From positions 424,515 through 488,514 of the forward strand of contig NZ_JAEIOS010000013.1 of NCBI RefSeq assembly GCF_016342265.1: DNA of 64,000 nucleotides. Direction: 5' to 3'. Below, in pieces: positions 25,313 through 35,493 of this stretch. The notes beneath the pieces are model-generated. The model was not told the origin of the DNA. It ran no database searches and worked only from the letters and a program-made list of their open reading frames with translations. Every line of letters begins with the position of its first letter. Position 1 is the stretch's first letter. This DNA is from Corynebacterium meridianum. Lineage in GTDB: Bacteria > Actinomycetota > Actinomycetes > Mycobacteriales > Mycobacteriaceae. Position numbers and translations under genes: made by a program.

Positions 25313-25607
25313 TTTGGTCTGGTTGCCAGTTCCCGCCGGTACCGCCGGACGCTGTGGCGGCCCCACGGCACGGACAGAGTGGAACCGGTCGGAAACCCGG
25401 TAATCGCATTGCCCAAGCCGCAGGCGATCCCGGTACCGCCCGCGGAGGCAACCTGTCCCGCCGGTGCTACGGACATTTCCGGCACACACTCCCTGCTCCG
25501 GGCCGGGAATTGCGTTCTCGTGGTCCCATCGCGCAGATCCGCGGCCTTTGACCTACGCTGTTGTCGAGCTGTCGAGTCATCCGAAACCCCGGGAAGGAAG
25601 CCGTGTC

Positions 25608-26411
25608 GTGAGCCTGCTCGGTGCCGTGGGAGTCGGTGTGCTCGTGGGGACGGTCGTCGGTGCCCTGGGGGCGGGTGGTGGGATCATCGCGGTGCCCGTC
25701 CTCACCTACCTTCTCGGACAATCGGAGCATGCCGCGACGAACGGGTCCCTGGTCATCGTCGCATTGACCGCAGCGGCCGCGCTCCCGGGAAAGGCCCTGC
25801 GCGGGCAGGTGCGGTGGCGGGACGGCCTCATATTCGGGGGCATGACAACCCTCGGGGCGGTTCCCGGCCGGTTCATCAACGAATTCCTCGATGCAGGGAT
25901 GCTGTTCGTCTCTTTCTCCGTGTTACTGCTCACCGTTTCCGCGATCATGATCGCCCGTTCGATCAGGGGTCGGGGCAGTGACCCCCACGCGCAAACGGCG
26001 TCGGACGTGATGGGGGACCTGGTCGGCGTGCGGCGACGTTCTCTGCTGTTCGTCACCGGAGCGGCGACGGCGACCGGACTGCTGACGGGGATCTTCGGCG
26101 TCGGGGGAGGGTTTGCGGTGGTTCCCGTGCTGACGCTGGTCATGGGTTTCGGGGTCCGGGAGGCGACGGGAACCTCTCTACTGGTAATGATCATCGCCGC
26201 AGGAGTTTCCGTCGTCACCGGGTCCATCCGCGGATCTTTCGAGGTGGACTGGCTGGTTGTTCTGCTCTTCGCCGGTGGATCCATGATCGGCGGAGTGCTG
26301 GCGGGCCCTCTCTCCCAGCGGGCGAAGGCCTCGACACTATCGGCCGCGTTCGGTGTCCTGGTGGGAATCGTCGGGATATTCACACTGGTGAGGACCTTGA
26401 CGGGTCTCTGA
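25608..26411 (+). CDS. TSUP (TauE/SafE) family sulfite/anion permease
   Basis: 267 aa with about eight membrane helices. The duplicated TSUP signature is visible: GALGAGGGIIAVPVL near residue 22 and GIFGVGGGFAVVPVLTLVMG near 165. Family members export or import small sulfur-containing or organic anions; the substrate here is unknown. GTG 25608 is preferred because GGGAAGGAAG (25591-25600) precedes it. It stands alone between the rplO terminator and the secY leader. Confidence 0.88.
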   Translation: MSLLGAVGVGVLVGTVVGALGAGGGIIAVPVLTYLLGQSEHAATNGSLVIVALTAAAALPGKALRGQVRWRDGLIFGGMTTLGAVPGRFINEFLDAGMLFVSFSVLLLTVSAIMIARSIRGRGSDPHAQTASDVMGDLVGVRRRSLLFVTGAATATGLLTGIFGVGGGFAVVPVLTLVMGFGVREATGTSLLVMIIAAGVSVVTGSIRGSFEVDWLVVLLFAGGSMIGGVLAGPLSQRAKASTLSAAFGVLVGIVGIFTLVRTLTGL

Positions 26412-26712
26412 CTTAGGCTCGGCTCGGTTGACGTCGCCCCGCGGTGCCCACGGAGTCGGTCCGGGCTCCGTCGGGTACACAACCTAGAACAACCCCTACA
26501 TGTGTACGCGGCCCCGCCAGCTGGTAGGGTTACGTAGTCGTACAACTTCTGCGCCACTGACCGGCCCGCCCACCAGCGGTTGCCGGGCCCGATGCGGTGC
26601 ACTGAAGATGAATTTCAATTACCGTTACCTTCTCCATGAAACCGCAGGCCCGATGGCGGGCCGAAGTCCCTTGACGGGGCTTTCTGCGGTGGGGGAGCCA
26701 GCAGGAGGATAT
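26412..26712 (+). other. Leader/promoter region upstream of secY
   Basis: 301 bases without a supported gene. TAGGGT (26523-26528) is a possible -10 element, giving a leader of about 180 bases. I see no clear riboswitch or terminator. Confidence 0.4.
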
Positions 26713-28032
26713 GTGTCCGCCATCGTCTCGGCATTCAAGGACGCTGATCTACGCAAGAAGATCTTGTTCACCATCGCGATGATCATTCTGTACCGGATCG
26801 GCGCCCAGATACCGTCCCCGGGCGTCAATTACGGCGCCATCGCGGGCCGGTTGCGTGATCTAACCCAGGATCAGTCCAGCGTCTACTCGCTGATCAACCT
26901 GTTCTCCGGCGGCGCGCTCCTGCAGTTGAGTATCTTCGCGGTGGGCATCATGCCCTACATCACCGCATCCATCATCACGCAGTTGCTGACCGTCGTGATC
27001 CCGCACTTCGAGGAGCTCAAGAAGGAGGGGCAGTCCGGGCAGGCGAAGATGACGCAGTACACGCGCTATCTGACGGTCGCGCTGGCGCTGCTCCAGTCCT
27101 CGGGCATCGTCGCCCTGGCGGACCGCGGTCAGCTGCTGGGCTCCGGCTTCGAGGTACTCGTGCCGGACCGGAACATCTTCGACCTCATCCTCCTCGTCTT
27201 CGTGATGACCTCGGGTGCGGTCCTGCTCATGTGGCTCGGTGAGCTGATGACCGAACGCGGCATCGGCAACGGCATGTCGCTCCTGATCTTCGCGGGTATC
27301 GCGACGCGTCTGCCCACCGACGGTGCGGGCATCCTGGCCAGCTCCGGCGGCCTGGTGTTCACGCTCGTGCTCGTCGCGGTCCTGATTCTCGTCGTGGGTG
27401 TCGTCTTCATCGAGCAGGGTCAGCGGCGCATCCCGGTCCAGTACGCCAAGCGGATGGTCGGACGCCGGCAGTACGGCGGTACGTCCACGTATCTCCCGCT
27501 GAAGGTCAACCAGGGTGGCGTCATCCCGGTCATCTTCGCGTCGTCGATCATCTACGTTCCCGTGCTGATCACCCAGATCATCAACTCGGGCGGAAGCGTC
27601 TCCCCCGACAACTGGTGGCAGAACAACGTCATCCAGTATCTGCAGACCCCGTCGTCGTGGCAGTACATCGTCCTGTACTTCACCATGATCATCTTCTTCA
27701 GCTACTTCTACGTCTCGGTCCAGTACGACCCCAATGAGCAGGCCGAGAACATGAAGAAGTACGGTGGGTTCATCCCCGGGATCCGTCCCGGCCGACCCAC
27801 CGCCGAATATCTCGGTTACGTCATGAACCGGCTGCTCTTCGTCGGTGCCCTCTATCTGGGTATCATCGCCGTGCTCCCGAACCTCATGCTCGACCTCGGG
27901 GTCGGTACCTCGTCCGGCTCGACGCCGTTCGGCGGTACCGCGATCCTGATTCTCGTGTCCGTCGCCCTGACCACGGTGAAGCAGATCGAAAGCCAGTTGC
28001 TGCAGTCCAACTACGAAGGATTCCTCAAATGA
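26713..28032 (+). CDS. secY: Preprotein translocase subunit SecY
   Basis: 439 aa, ten membrane segments. [37 protein letters not shown] is followed by the signatures [32 protein letters not shown] and [15 protein letters not shown]; the C-terminus is [16 protein letters not shown]. It forms the protein-conducting channel with SecE and SecG. I chose GTG 26713 because AGGAGG (26703-26708) precedes it and SecY homology begins there. Its stop overlaps the adk ATG (ATGA). The motif pattern is very close to coryneform SecY as I recall it. Confidence 0.97.
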   Translation: MSAIVSAFKDADLRKKILFTIAMIILYRIGAQIPSPGVNYGAIAGRLRDLTQDQSSVYSLINLFSGGALLQLSIFAVGIMPYITASIITQLLTVVIPHFEELKKEGQSGQAKMTQYTRYLTVALALLQSSGIVALADRGQLLGSGFEVLVPDRNIFDLILLVFVMTSGAVLLMWLGELMTERGIGNGMSLLIFAGIATRLPTDGAGILASSGGLVFTLVLVAVLILVVGVVFIEQGQRRIPVQYAKRMVGRRQYGGTSTYLPLKVNQGGVIPVIFASSIIYVPVLITQIINSGGSVSPDNWWQNNVIQYLQTPSSWQYIVLYFTMIIFFSYFYVSVQYDPNEQAENMKKYGGFIPGIRPGRPTAEYLGYVMNRLLFVGALYLGIIAVLPNLMLDLGVGTSSGSTPFGGTAILILVSVALTTVKQIESQLLQSNYEGFLK

Positions 28033-28574
28033 GACTCGTTCTCCTCGGTCCCCCCGGTGCAGGCAAGGGCACCCAGGCCGCCATCCTGTCCGAGAAGCTC
28101 GGCGTACCGCACATCTCCACCGGAGATCTCTTCCGCGCCAACATCGGCGAGGGCACTCCGCTGGGGCTGGAAGCCAAGAGTTACATCGACGCCGGAAAGC
28201 TGGTCCCGACGGACGTCACCGCCCGGATGGTCGAGTCCCGGCTGGCGGAGGCGGATGCCCGCGAGGGCTTCCTCCTCGATGGTTTCCCCCGGACCGTCGA
28301 GCAGGCGGAACTGCTCGCCGGCATGCTGGAGAAGTCCGGTCACGAACTTGACGGCGTCGTGCAGTTCAAGGTCGCCGAGGACGTCGTCGTCGAGCGGATG
28401 CTCGCCCGCGGTCGTGCCGACGACAACGAGGAGACCATCCGGACACGCCTCGGCGTCTACCGCGATGAGACCGCACCCCTGATCGACCACTACGCCGACG
28501 TGATCATCCCGATCGAGGCCGAGGGGTCCGTCGAGGAGATCAACGCCCGCACCATGGCCGCCCTCGAGAAGTAG
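28029..28574 (+). CDS. adk: Adenylate kinase, short form
   Basis: 181 aa. P-loop [11 protein letters not shown], the AMP-binding HISTGDLFR and DGFPRT motifs are intact. The LID is the short actinobacterial type without the zinc-finger insertion ([16 protein letters not shown]). It interconverts ATP, ADP and AMP in the cytoplasm. Overlaps secY by four bases; a terminator hairpin separates it from map. Confidence 0.97.
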   Translation: MRLVLLGPPGAGKGTQAAILSEKLGVPHISTGDLFRANIGEGTPLGLEAKSYIDAGKLVPTDVTARMVESRLAEADAREGFLLDGFPRTVEQAELLAGMLEKSGHELDGVVQFKVAEDVVVERMLARGRADDNEETIRTRLGVYRDETAPLIDHYADVIIPIEAEGSVEEINARTMAALEK

Positions 28575-28615
28575 CGGACATCCCCGTGTGCCCCGCACGG
28601 AAAACGACAGGGGAG

Positions 28616-28655
28616 ACCGGAGGACCGGCCCGCTCCAGTGGGCCGGTCCTCCGGT
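28616..28655 (+). terminator. Terminator between adk and map
   Basis: Perfect 16-bp stem (28616-28631 with 28640-28655), eight-base loop, then TTATC. Confidence 0.85.
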
Positions 28656-28720
28656 TTATCGAGGGGGCCGGTACCTTACCGTCCCCGTTCCAGCAACAGA
28701 CCCAGGAGTAGAGAAGAACA

Positions 28721-29515
28721 ATGGCCTTCCGTAAGCGTCGCCGAACCATGCCCGTCCGTACCGCAGGAGAACTCGACGCCATGCAGGCCGCCGGCGAGAT
28801 CGTCGGCAAGGCGTTGCAGGCGGTCCGCGCCGCTGCTGAGCCCGGGGTGTCCACCCTGGAACTGGACGCCGTCGCGGAGGCCACGATCCGGGACAACGGT
28901 GCTGTCCCGACCTTCCTCGGGTACCACGGTTTCCCCGGTTCGATCTGTTCCTCGGTGAACGATGTCATCGTCCACGGGATCCCGGACGCTAAAACGGTGC
29001 TGGCACCCGGCGACCTGGTCTCCATCGACTGCGGAGCGACCCTCGACGGGTGGGTCGGCGATTCAGCCTGGACATTCGGCATCGGCGAGCTCGACGAGGA
29101 GTCGGAGCGGCTGAACGACGCCACCGCATGGGTTCTCGCCGAGGGACTGAAGGCGATGATCCCCGGGAACCGGCTCACTGATGTGTCGCACGCGCTGGGT
29201 GAGGCCACCGCGCGGGCCGCCGAGAAGTTCGGCGTCACCCTCCACATAGTCGATGGCTACGGAGGGCACGGCATCGGGCGCGAGATGCACGAGGACCCGT
29301 ACCTCGCCAATGAGGGGAAGCCGGGGCGCGGCCCGTTCATCGGCGAGGGCAGTGTCCTCGCCATCGAGCCGATGCTGGCCACCGGAACGCCCGACTCCAC
29401 CGTGCTCGAGGATGACTGGACGGTGGTGACGCTCGACGGATCGAGGGCGAGCCACTGGGAACACACGGTCGCGGCAACGGCGGACGGCCCCCGGATCCTC
29501 ACCCCCAGATACTGA
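28721..29515 (+). CDS. map: Methionine aminopeptidase, type I
   Basis: 264 aa. The metal ligands are visible: Asp in [10 protein letters not shown] and GDSAWT, His in [15 protein letters not shown], Glu in LAIEPML and WEHTVA. It removes N-terminal methionine from nascent proteins. A terminator precedes it and an AGAAGAACA purine run leads to the ATG. The neighbourhood secY-adk-map-infA is the common actinobacterial order, here with an added transpeptidase gene. Confidence 0.96.
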   Translation: MAFRKRRRTMPVRTAGELDAMQAAGEIVGKALQAVRAAAEPGVSTLELDAVAEATIRDNGAVPTFLGYHGFPGSICSSVNDVIVHGIPDAKTVLAPGDLVSIDCGATLDGWVGDSAWTFGIGELDEESERLNDATAWVLAEGLKAMIPGNRLTDVSHALGEATARAAEKFGVTLHIVDGYGGHGIGREMHEDPYLANEGKPGRGPFIGEGSVLAIEPMLATGTPDSTVLEDDWTVVTLDGSRASHWEHTVAATADGPRILTPRY

Positions 29516-29578
29516 ACAACCCGGACGAAACCCGGTCTGACTTCCGACCACCCGCTGCAGCAGACTAGGATTACTTCC

Positions 29579-30295
29579 ATGTATTCAGCTCGTACCAGTA
29601 CCTCCGCGGCGATGGCGACGCTCCGCAGGCTTCTCGTCATCGCCGTCGCGGCGCTCACCGTGGGATTTGTCCTGTCGCCCTCGCCCGCCGGTGCGGCTCC
29701 GGTTCCGGGTTCATCCGTCGGGGTCGCCGGATCCAGCAACCTCAACGATGATGCCTGGAACATGAGGAACGACCTCCACCAGCGGAGCAACGACCTACCC
29801 CCGTTCATCGGTGATGGCGTCCGTGCGGCCACGGACGGTGCCGTCGACCTGTTCTTCCCCGGGTTGATCGCGCAGCGTAGCGCCGAAGAAGCGGCACGGC
29901 AGGCTCCCCCGCCGCCGGCGCCCGTGCGCGCACCGGAGTTCGATCGGGGATCCTGTCCGCCGGAGGCCCGCGCCTGCATCGACCTGGGCAAGCAGCGGAG
30001 CTGGCTCCAGAACAACGGTCAGGTCACGCACGGTGCAGTGCCGATCTCCTCCGGTGCAGTCGGTCACGAGACCCCGAAAGGCGTGCACTACGTCAACCGA
30101 AAGGTGCGGGACGAGATCTCCCGGGAATTCAACAATGCGCCCATGCCCTACTCGGTTTACTTCACCCACAACGGGATCGCGTTTCACGAGGGCAGCGTGA
30201 ACCTCATGTCCCACGGATGCATCCATCTGAACCACGCGGATGCGGTGAAGTACTTCGACACCCTCCAGATCGGCGACATGGTCTACGTCTACTGA
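29579..30295 (+). CDS. Secreted L,D-transpeptidase (YkuD family)
   Basis: 238 aa. Signal peptide ends near AGAAPV (residue 40). The YkuD catalytic block is at the C-terminus: [12 protein letters not shown] and [13 protein letters not shown] with the nucleophilic Cys. A Pro-rich linker ([11 protein letters not shown]) separates it from the N-terminal part. Such enzymes make 3-3 cross-links or attach proteins to peptidoglycan. TAGGAT (29566-29571) lies seven bases before ATG 29579 with no ribosome site, consistent with a leaderless mRNA. Placed between map and infA. Confidence 0.9.
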   Translation: MYSARTSTSAAMATLRRLLVIAVAALTVGFVLSPSPAGAAPVPGSSVGVAGSSNLNDDAWNMRNDLHQRSNDLPPFIGDGVRAATDGAVDLFFPGLIAQRSAEEAARQAPPPPAPVRAPEFDRGSCPPEARACIDLGKQRSWLQNNGQVTHGAVPISSGAVGHETPKGVHYVNRKVRDEISREFNNAPMPYSVYFTHNGIAFHEGSVNLMSHGCIHLNHADAVKYFDTLQIGDMVYVY

Positions 30296-30299
30296 CCGG

Positions 30300-30318
30300 C
30301 GGCCGGGGTATCCGGCCG
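30300..30318 (+). terminator. Small hairpin after the L,D-transpeptidase gene
   Basis: CGGCCGG/CCGGCCG, five-base loop, directly behind the stop codon. No T-tract, so weak. Confidence 0.4.
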
Positions 30319-30383
30319 ACACCGAAATCGGTCCGTCACGTCACTCCCGCGGAGTGTCCCGGCGGGCCGTTTCGTCATTCAGA

Positions 30384-30412
30384 TTGCGCTCCGGTTCTGC
30401 TCCGCGTATTGT
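30384..30412 (+). promoter_or_regulatory. Putative promoter of the infA-rpsM operon
   Basis: TTGCGC (30384-30389) and TATTGT (30407-30412) with a 17-base spacer, the best sigma-A-like pair I can see upstream of infA. The leader would be about 107 bases. Confidence 0.55.
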
Positions 30413-30524
30413 CAGACGTTGGTGTGCACCATCATGCACACCGCTTGTCGGAAGAGACAATGCAGTCAACTATCTACCGGATGACACCGCACTTCGCGTG
30501 CGGCGCCGGAGAAACGTGGAGGAT

Positions 30525-30746
30525 ATGGCTAAGAAGGAAGGCGCCATCGAGGTTGAGGGCCGCGTCGTCGAGCCCCTGCCGAATGCGATGTTCCGAGTCG
30601 AACTCGACAACGGGCACAAGGTTCTTGCACACATCAGCGGCAAGATGCGCCAGCACTACATCCGTATCCTGCCGGAGGATCGTGTCGTCGTGGCTCTGAG
30701 CCCGTACGACCTGACCCGCGGCCGCATCGTCTACCGCTACAAGTAA
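30525..30746 (+). CDS. infA: Translation initiation factor IF-1
   Basis: 73 aa OB-fold protein: [41 protein letters not shown] and [22 protein letters not shown] precedes ATG 30525; the reading frame extends upstream but IF-1 homology does not. IF-1 blocks the A site during initiation. rpmJ, which often follows in actinobacteria, is not in the 224 bases before rpsM. Confidence 0.97.
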   Translation: MAKKEGAIEVEGRVVEPLPNAMFRVELDNGHKVLAHISGKMRQHYIRILPEDRVVVALSPYDLTRGRIVYRYK

Positions 30747-30970
30747 AGACCATCAGCCTCCACACTCACCGCACGTGTCCAGCGCTAAGTGCCGGTTCCC
30801 CGGAATCGGCCCGAAACCGCTCCGTGGCACGTGCATCATGCACCTTCGGCATCGGTGGCCGAAGCCCCGTGTATCCCTGATCCACTTTCCGGCATCCGCC
30901 CGGACGAAGCATCAGCAGACGGGGACGGGTGTGGGGAAAACCACCGGACCAACCGGAAGGAAACTGCCAT

Positions 30971-31339
30971 ATGGCACGCCTTGCTGGAGTGGACCTCCCG
31001 CGCAACAAGCGCATGGAGGTCGCTCTGACCTACATTTACGGTATCGGGCCCGCCCGAGCCAAGAAGCTGCTGGAAGAGACCGGCGTCTCTCCGGACCTGC
31101 GTACCGACAACCTCACTGACGAGCAGATCGCCGCTCTCCGTGACGTGATCGAAGCTACCTGGAAGGTCGAGGGTGACCTCCGCCGTCAGGTCCAGGCGGA
31201 CATCCGCCGCAAGATCGAGATCGGCTGCTACCAGGGTCTCCGTCACCGCCGTGGACTTCCCGTCCGTGGCCAGCGCACCAAGACCAACGCACGTACGCGT
31301 AAGGGTCCGAAGAAGACGATCGCCGGAAAGAAGAAGTAA
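30971..31339 (+). CDS. rpsM: 30S ribosomal protein S13
   Basis: 122 aa. [26 protein letters not shown] at the start, [28 protein letters not shown] at the end: complete S13. It contacts 50S and the P-site tRNA. GGAAGGAAA lies upstream of ATG 30971. rpsK starts three bases after its stop. Confidence 0.97.
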   Translation: MARLAGVDLPRNKRMEVALTYIYGIGPARAKKLLEETGVSPDLRTDNLTDEQIAALRDVIEATWKVEGDLRRQVQADIRRKIEIGCYQGLRHRRGLPVRGQRTKTNARTRKGPKKTIAGKKK

Positions 31340-31342
31340 CCT

Positions 31343-31747
31343 ATGCCTCCCAAAGCACGCTCTGGCGCGCGCCGCACTGGCCGCCGCGTCGTAAAGAAGA
31401 ACGTGGCGCACGGCGCCGCACACATCAAGTCCACCTTCAACAACACCATCGTGTCCATCACGGACCCGAATGGTGCCGTCATCTCGTGGGCCTCCTCCGG
31501 CCACGTGGGCTTCAAGGGATCGCGTAAGTCGACCCCCTTCGCCGCCCAGATGGCAGCCGAAAGCGCCGCCCGTAAGGCGATGGAGCACGGCATGAAGAAG
31601 GTCGACGTCTACGTCAAGGGCCCGGGCTCGGGCCGCGAAACCGCTATCCGTTCCCTCTCGGCCGCCGGCCTTGAGGTTGGCCAGATCACCGACGTGACGC
31701 CCCAGCCCCACAACGGCTGCCGTCCGCCGAAGCGTCGCCGCGTCTAG
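31343..31747 (+). CDS. rpsK: 30S ribosomal protein S11
   Basis: 134 aa. Basic N-terminus ([19 protein letters not shown]), then [27 protein letters not shown] and the C-terminal signature [19 protein letters not shown]11 lines the mRNA exit region of the platform. rpsD follows 23 bases later. Confidence 0.97.
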   Translation: MPPKARSGARRTGRRVVKKNVAHGAAHIKSTFNNTIVSITDPNGAVISWASSGHVGFKGSRKSTPFAAQMAAESAARKAMEHGMKKVDVYVKGPGSGRETAIRSLSAAGLEVGQITDVTPQPHNGCRPPKRRRV

Positions 31748-31770
31748 CAGGGAAAGGAAACAGACACACT

Positions 31771-32376
31771 ATGGCTCGTTACACCGGCCCAGTCACCCGT
31801 AAATCCCGCCGTCTCCGCGTCGACCTCGTCGGCGGGGACATGGCCTTCGAACGCCGCCCGTACCCCCCGGGACAGGCGGGACGCGCACGCATCAAGGAAT
31901 CGGAGTACCTGCTCCAGCTCCAGGAGAAGCAGAAGGCCCGCTTCACCTACGGCGTCATGGAGAAGCAGTTCCGTCGCTACTACGCCGAGGCGAACCGTCG
32001 CCCCGGCAAGACCGGCGACAACCTGGTCATCCTGCTCGAGTCCCGGCTGGACAACGTGGTCTACCGCGCTGGCCTCGCCCGCACCCGCCGTCAGGCACGC
32101 CAGCTGGTTTCCCACGGTCACTTCACCGTGAACAACAAGAAGGTCAACGTCCCGTCCTTCCAGGTCTCCCAGTACGACATCATCGATGTCCGTCCGAAGT
32201 CCCGGAAGATGGAATGGTTCGAGGACGCCCAGGACCGGCTCGTCGACTCCGTCGTCCCCGCCTGGCTCCAGGTTGTTCCCGACACCCTGCGCATCCTCGT
32301 GCACCAGCTGCCCGAGCGTGCCCAGATCGACGTTCCGCTGCAGGAGCAGCTCATCGTCGAGTTCTACTCGAAGTAA
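31771..32376 (+). CDS. rpsD: 30S ribosomal protein S4
   Basis: 201 aa. It carries the S4 RNA-binding domain (LESRLDNVVYRAGLARTRRQARQLVSHGHFTVNNKKV) and the C-terminal EQLIVEFYSK. The N-terminus has no cysteines, so this is the zinc-free form. S4 starts 30S assembly. rpoA follows after 155 bases. Confidence 0.97.
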   Translation: MARYTGPVTRKSRRLRVDLVGGDMAFERRPYPPGQAGRARIKESEYLLQLQEKQKARFTYGVMEKQFRRYYAEANRRPGKTGDNLVILLESRLDNVVYRAGLARTRRQARQLVSHGHFTVNNKKVNVPSFQVSQYDIIDVRPKSRKMEWFEDAQDRLVDSVVPAWLQVVPDTLRILVHQLPERAQIDVPLQEQLIVEFYSK

Positions 32377-32531
32377 CCGGTTCATCCCGCGGTCACTGTT
32401 CCGCCGCCCGTCTCCGGATGGGGGCGGAGGAGCGGATCCGCGGCGAACCGTCACGTGGATTCGTCCACACCGTCTTATCGTCTGCCTACTGACGTCAAAT
32501 AGCGGGCGTCACAGAAGGAGATCTTCAACCA

Positions 32532-33548
32532 ATGCTCATCTCAAAGCGTCCGGAGCTCCACGAGGAGTACATCGACTCCTCCCGCTCCCGGTTCACCATC
32601 GAGCCGCTGGAGCCCGGCTTCGGTTACACCCTCGGTAACTCGCTGCGTCGTACCCTGCTGTCGTCCATCCCGGGCGCAGCGGTGACCAGCGTGAAGATCG
32701 AGGGCGTCCTCCACGAGTTCACCACGATCTCGGGTGTGAAGGAGGATGTCAGCGACATCATCCTGAACATCAAGGGACTCGTGCTGTCCTCGGACTCGGT
32801 CGACCCCGTCGTCATGTACCTCCGCAAGGAGGGCCCCGGCGAGGTCACCGCAGCCGACATCGAGCCGCCGGCGGGTGTCGAGGTCCACAACCCGGACCTC
32901 CACATCGCCACCCTGAATGAGCAGGGCAAGATCGACATCGAACTGGTCGTGGAGCGGGGACGTGGATACGTTCCCGCCACCCTGACCGGTGACACCGGAG
33001 AGATCGGCCGCATCCCCGTGGACCAGATCTACTCCCCGGTGCTCAAGGTGAGCTACAAGGTCGAGGCAACCCGTGTCGCACAGCGCACGGACTTCGACAA
33101 GCTGGTCATCGATGTCGAGACGAAGAACTCCATCACCGCCCGTGACGCTCTCGCATCGGCAGGCAAGACCCTGGTCGAGCTGTTCGGTCTCGCCCGCGAG
33201 CTGAACACCAACGCTGAGGGCATCGATCTCGGCCCCTCCACCCAGGAGACCGAGACCAACGCCAACTACAGCATGGCCATCGAGGACCTGAACTTCTCCG
33301 TTCGCTCCTACAACTGCCTGAAGCGTCAGGAGATCCACACCGTCGGTGAGCTCGCCGAGTGCACCGAGTCGGACCTCCTCGACATCCGTAACTTCGGACA
33401 GAAGTCGATCAACGAAGTGAAGATCAAGCTGGCCAACCTGGGTCTGACCCTGAAGGACGCCCCCGAGGACTTCGATCCCTCCACCATCGAGGGATACGAC
33501 GCCGAGACCGGTGACTTCATCGACATCGACGGCGACGATTCCGAGTAA
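32532..33548 (+). CDS. rpoA: RNA polymerase alpha subunit
   Basis: 338 aa. N-terminal dimerisation domain with [34 protein letters not shown]-terminal DNA-binding domain with [49 protein letters not shown] helices. An acidic tail ([17 protein letters not shown]) ends it. AAGGAG precedes ATG 32532. It serves as the scaffold for RNAP assembly and contacts activators and UP elements. Confidence 0.97.
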   Translation: MLISKRPELHEEYIDSSRSRFTIEPLEPGFGYTLGNSLRRTLLSSIPGAAVTSVKIEGVLHEFTTISGVKEDVSDIILNIKGLVLSSDSVDPVVMYLRKEGPGEVTAADIEPPAGVEVHNPDLHIATLNEQGKIDIELVVERGRGYVPATLTGDTGEIGRIPVDQIYSPVLKVSYKVEATRVAQRTDFDKLVIDVETKNSITARDALASAGKTLVELFGLARELNTNAEGIDLGPSTQETETNANYSMAIEDLNFSVRSYNCLKRQEIHTVGELAECTESDLLDIRNFGQKSINEVKIKLANLGLTLKDAPEDFDPSTIEGYDAETGDFIDIDGDDSE

Positions 33549-33642
33549 AACCCGGGTAGCACGCCCAGGCGGCCGCTGCGGTCCACAAACCGCAGGATAA
33601 CGGTCGCCGCGCTCACACACACGTACACGAGGAGTACCCCCA

Positions 33643-34194
33643 ATGCCCAAGCCCAAGAAGGGCGCCCGTTTCGGCGGTTCGGCGCAGCACCAGAAGAAGA
33701 TCCTGGCGAATCTCGCTGCCCAGCTGTTCGAGCACGGCGCTATCAAGACCACCGATGCCAAGGCTAAGCTGCTGCGTCCCTACGCAGAGAAGATCATCAC
33801 CAAGGCCAAGAGCGGCACCGTCGCGGATCGCCGCAACGTCCTGAAGCTGGTCAACCAGAAGGACGTCGTCGCCTACCTGTTCAATGAACTGGCACCCAAG
33901 TTCGAGAACCGCGATGGTGGCTACACCCGCATCATCAAGCTCGAGAACCGCAAGGGCGACAACGCCCCGATGAGCCAGATCTCGCTCGTCCTCGAGGAGA
34001 CCGTCTCCGCGGAGGCCACCCGTGCCGCCCGCGCAGCCGCCTCCAAGAAGGCCGAGGAAGAGGTCGTCGAGGTCGAGGCTGACGAGTCCACCGACGCCCA
34101 GGCCGCCGAAGAGGCCGCCGAGGCTGAGCAGGACGAGGCCCCGACCCCGGCCGAGACCGAAGCTGAGCCCGAGAAGGCCGAGGAAGAGAAGTAA
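33643..34194 (+). CDS. rplQ: 50S ribosomal protein L17 with acidic C-terminal extension
   Basis: 183 aa. The first 120 or so residues are standard L17 ([46 protein letters not shown]). About 60 further residues are rich in Glu and Ala ([11 protein letters not shown]..., EPEKAEEEK), a tail seen in other actinobacterial L17 proteins. A strong terminator follows 45 bases after the stop, ending the alpha operon. Confidence 0.97.
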   Translation: MPKPKKGARFGGSAQHQKKILANLAAQLFEHGAIKTTDAKAKLLRPYAEKIITKAKSGTVADRRNVLKLVNQKDVVAYLFNELAPKFENRDGGYTRIIKLENRKGDNAPMSQISLVLEETVSAEATRAARAAASKKAEEEVVEVEADESTDAQAAEEAAEAEQDEAPTPAETEAEPEKAEEEK

Positions 34195-34239
34195 TTCTCC
34201 CTCTCCGGCCGGCCCGTACCGCGGGTCGGCCACCACCGG

Positions 34240-34290
34240 AACCCACGATCCGTGCCCCTCTTAAAAGGGGGGGCACGGAACGTGGGTTTT
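34240..34290 (+). terminator. Terminator of the alpha operon
   Basis: 19-bp stem with one mismatch (34240-34258 with 34270-34288) followed by TTTT. It lies inside the longest reading frame of truA, which shows that truA starts further down. Confidence 0.9.
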
Positions 34291-34371
34291 CGCGTTCCAC
34301 CGGTCAGGGAAACACCGTTGCCGCCGGACGTCGGTCCGCGTGCGGTGCCGGTACCGGTAGACTCGTCCGCT

Positions 34372-35376
34372 GTGAAAGACCCGTACCCCACCACCGAAGA
34401 CTCCGGCACGGTCCGGCTCCGCCTCGACCTCGCGTACGATGGCACCGATTTCCACGGCTGGGCACGGCAGAAGCCCGCCGACGGTGCGGAAATCCGTACC
34501 GTTCAGGCGTCCATAGAGGATGCGCTCTCCAAGGTCCTGAGACACCCGGTGAGGCTGACGGTGGCGGGGCGCACCGACGCGGGCGTTCACGCCACCGGCC
34601 AGGTTGCCCACGTGGATGTGCCGCGTGCGAGCCTGACCACCCGCTCAATCGATGACGATCCCTCGAATCTCGTCCGCAGACTCGCCAGATTGCTCCCGGA
34701 GGATGTGAGGATCCACCGGTGTTCCTTCGCACCGGACGGCTTCGACGCCCGCTTCTCGGCACTTCGCCGGCACTACGCCTACCGGGTCACCACCCATCCC
34801 CGGGGCGCGCTGCCCACCCGGGCGAGGGACACCGCGCACTGGTCGAAGCCCGTGGATTTCGCGGTGATGCGGGAATCCGCCGAGATTCTCACCGGGCTGA
34901 ACGATTTCGCGGCCTTCTGCCGGGCGAAGGAGGGGGCCACCACCGTCCGTGATCTCCAGGCTTTCACCTGGCACGATATTTCCACGCCCGCGGAACCTCA
35001 GCTCTATCTCGCGGAGGTCACCGCGGACGCCTTCTGCTGGTCGATGGTCCGCTCCCTGGTGGGTGCCTGCCTGGCCGTCGGGGAGGGGCGCAGACCCGCC
35101 GGCTTCACCGCGGGGCTTCTCGACGAGAGGAAGCGGTCCCAGCTGGTCCCCGTGGCTCCGGCGAACGGCCTCACCCTCGTGGGTGTCGACTACCCCGACG
35201 ACGCGGAACTCGCGGAACGCGCTGAACAGACTCGCGGTGTTCGGGTCCTCGAAGGGGAGGAACACCGCGCGCGCGGAAAGGGATGCCCCGAGAGGAACCC
35301 CTACTTCGAGGCCGCTCCGGGGGCAACTGACGAAGGCGGAGCGCGTCCTGCGAGCGCACCGGGGGGAGCGGGTTAG
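34372..35376 (+). CDS. truA: tRNA pseudouridine(38-40) synthase
   Basis: 334 aa. [19 protein letters not shown] at the N-terminus and the catalytic aspartate in [23 protein letters not shown] and [21 protein letters not shown] also fit TruA. It isomerises uridines in the tRNA anticodon arm. GTG 34372 is chosen because a -10-like TAGACT (34358-34363) ends eight bases earlier and the rplQ terminator covers the upstream frame, so the mRNA is probably leaderless. The last 40 residues are a low-complexity tail beyond the usual TruA end. Confidence 0.95.
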   Translation: MKDPYPTTEDSGTVRLRLDLAYDGTDFHGWARQKPADGAEIRTVQASIEDALSKVLRHPVRLTVAGRTDAGVHATGQVAHVDVPRASLTTRSIDDDPSNLVRRLARLLPEDVRIHRCSFAPDGFDARFSALRRHYAYRVTTHPRGALPTRARDTAHWSKPVDFAVMRESAEILTGLNDFAAFCRAKEGATTVRDLQAFTWHDISTPAEPQLYLAEVTADAFCWSMVRSLVGACLAVGEGRRPAGFTAGLLDERKRSQLVPVAPANGLTLVGVDYPDDAELAERAEQTRGVRVLEGEEHRARGKGCPERNPYFEAAPGATDEGGARPASAPGGAG

Positions 35377-35493
35377 ACTTTGGTGGTTGAACGCTCTGTT
35401 CGAGGGTTTCCGGGGAAGCGATCTTCCGGAAGAAGATGTGTCTGCTCCGGTGTGGGCAGCCGATTGCCGATGACTAGGAGGTGAGGACGTCCC

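Noticed and set aside
25320..25605. tRNA or CRISPR-like structure between the rplO terminator and the TSUP gene
   Set aside because: No cloverleaf with TTCGA arm and no regular repeats could be traced.
30747..30970. Expected rpmJ (L36) between infA and rpsM
   Set aside because: No frame with the L36 Cys/His pattern exists in these 224 bases; rpmJ must be elsewhere, as in some other corynebacteria.
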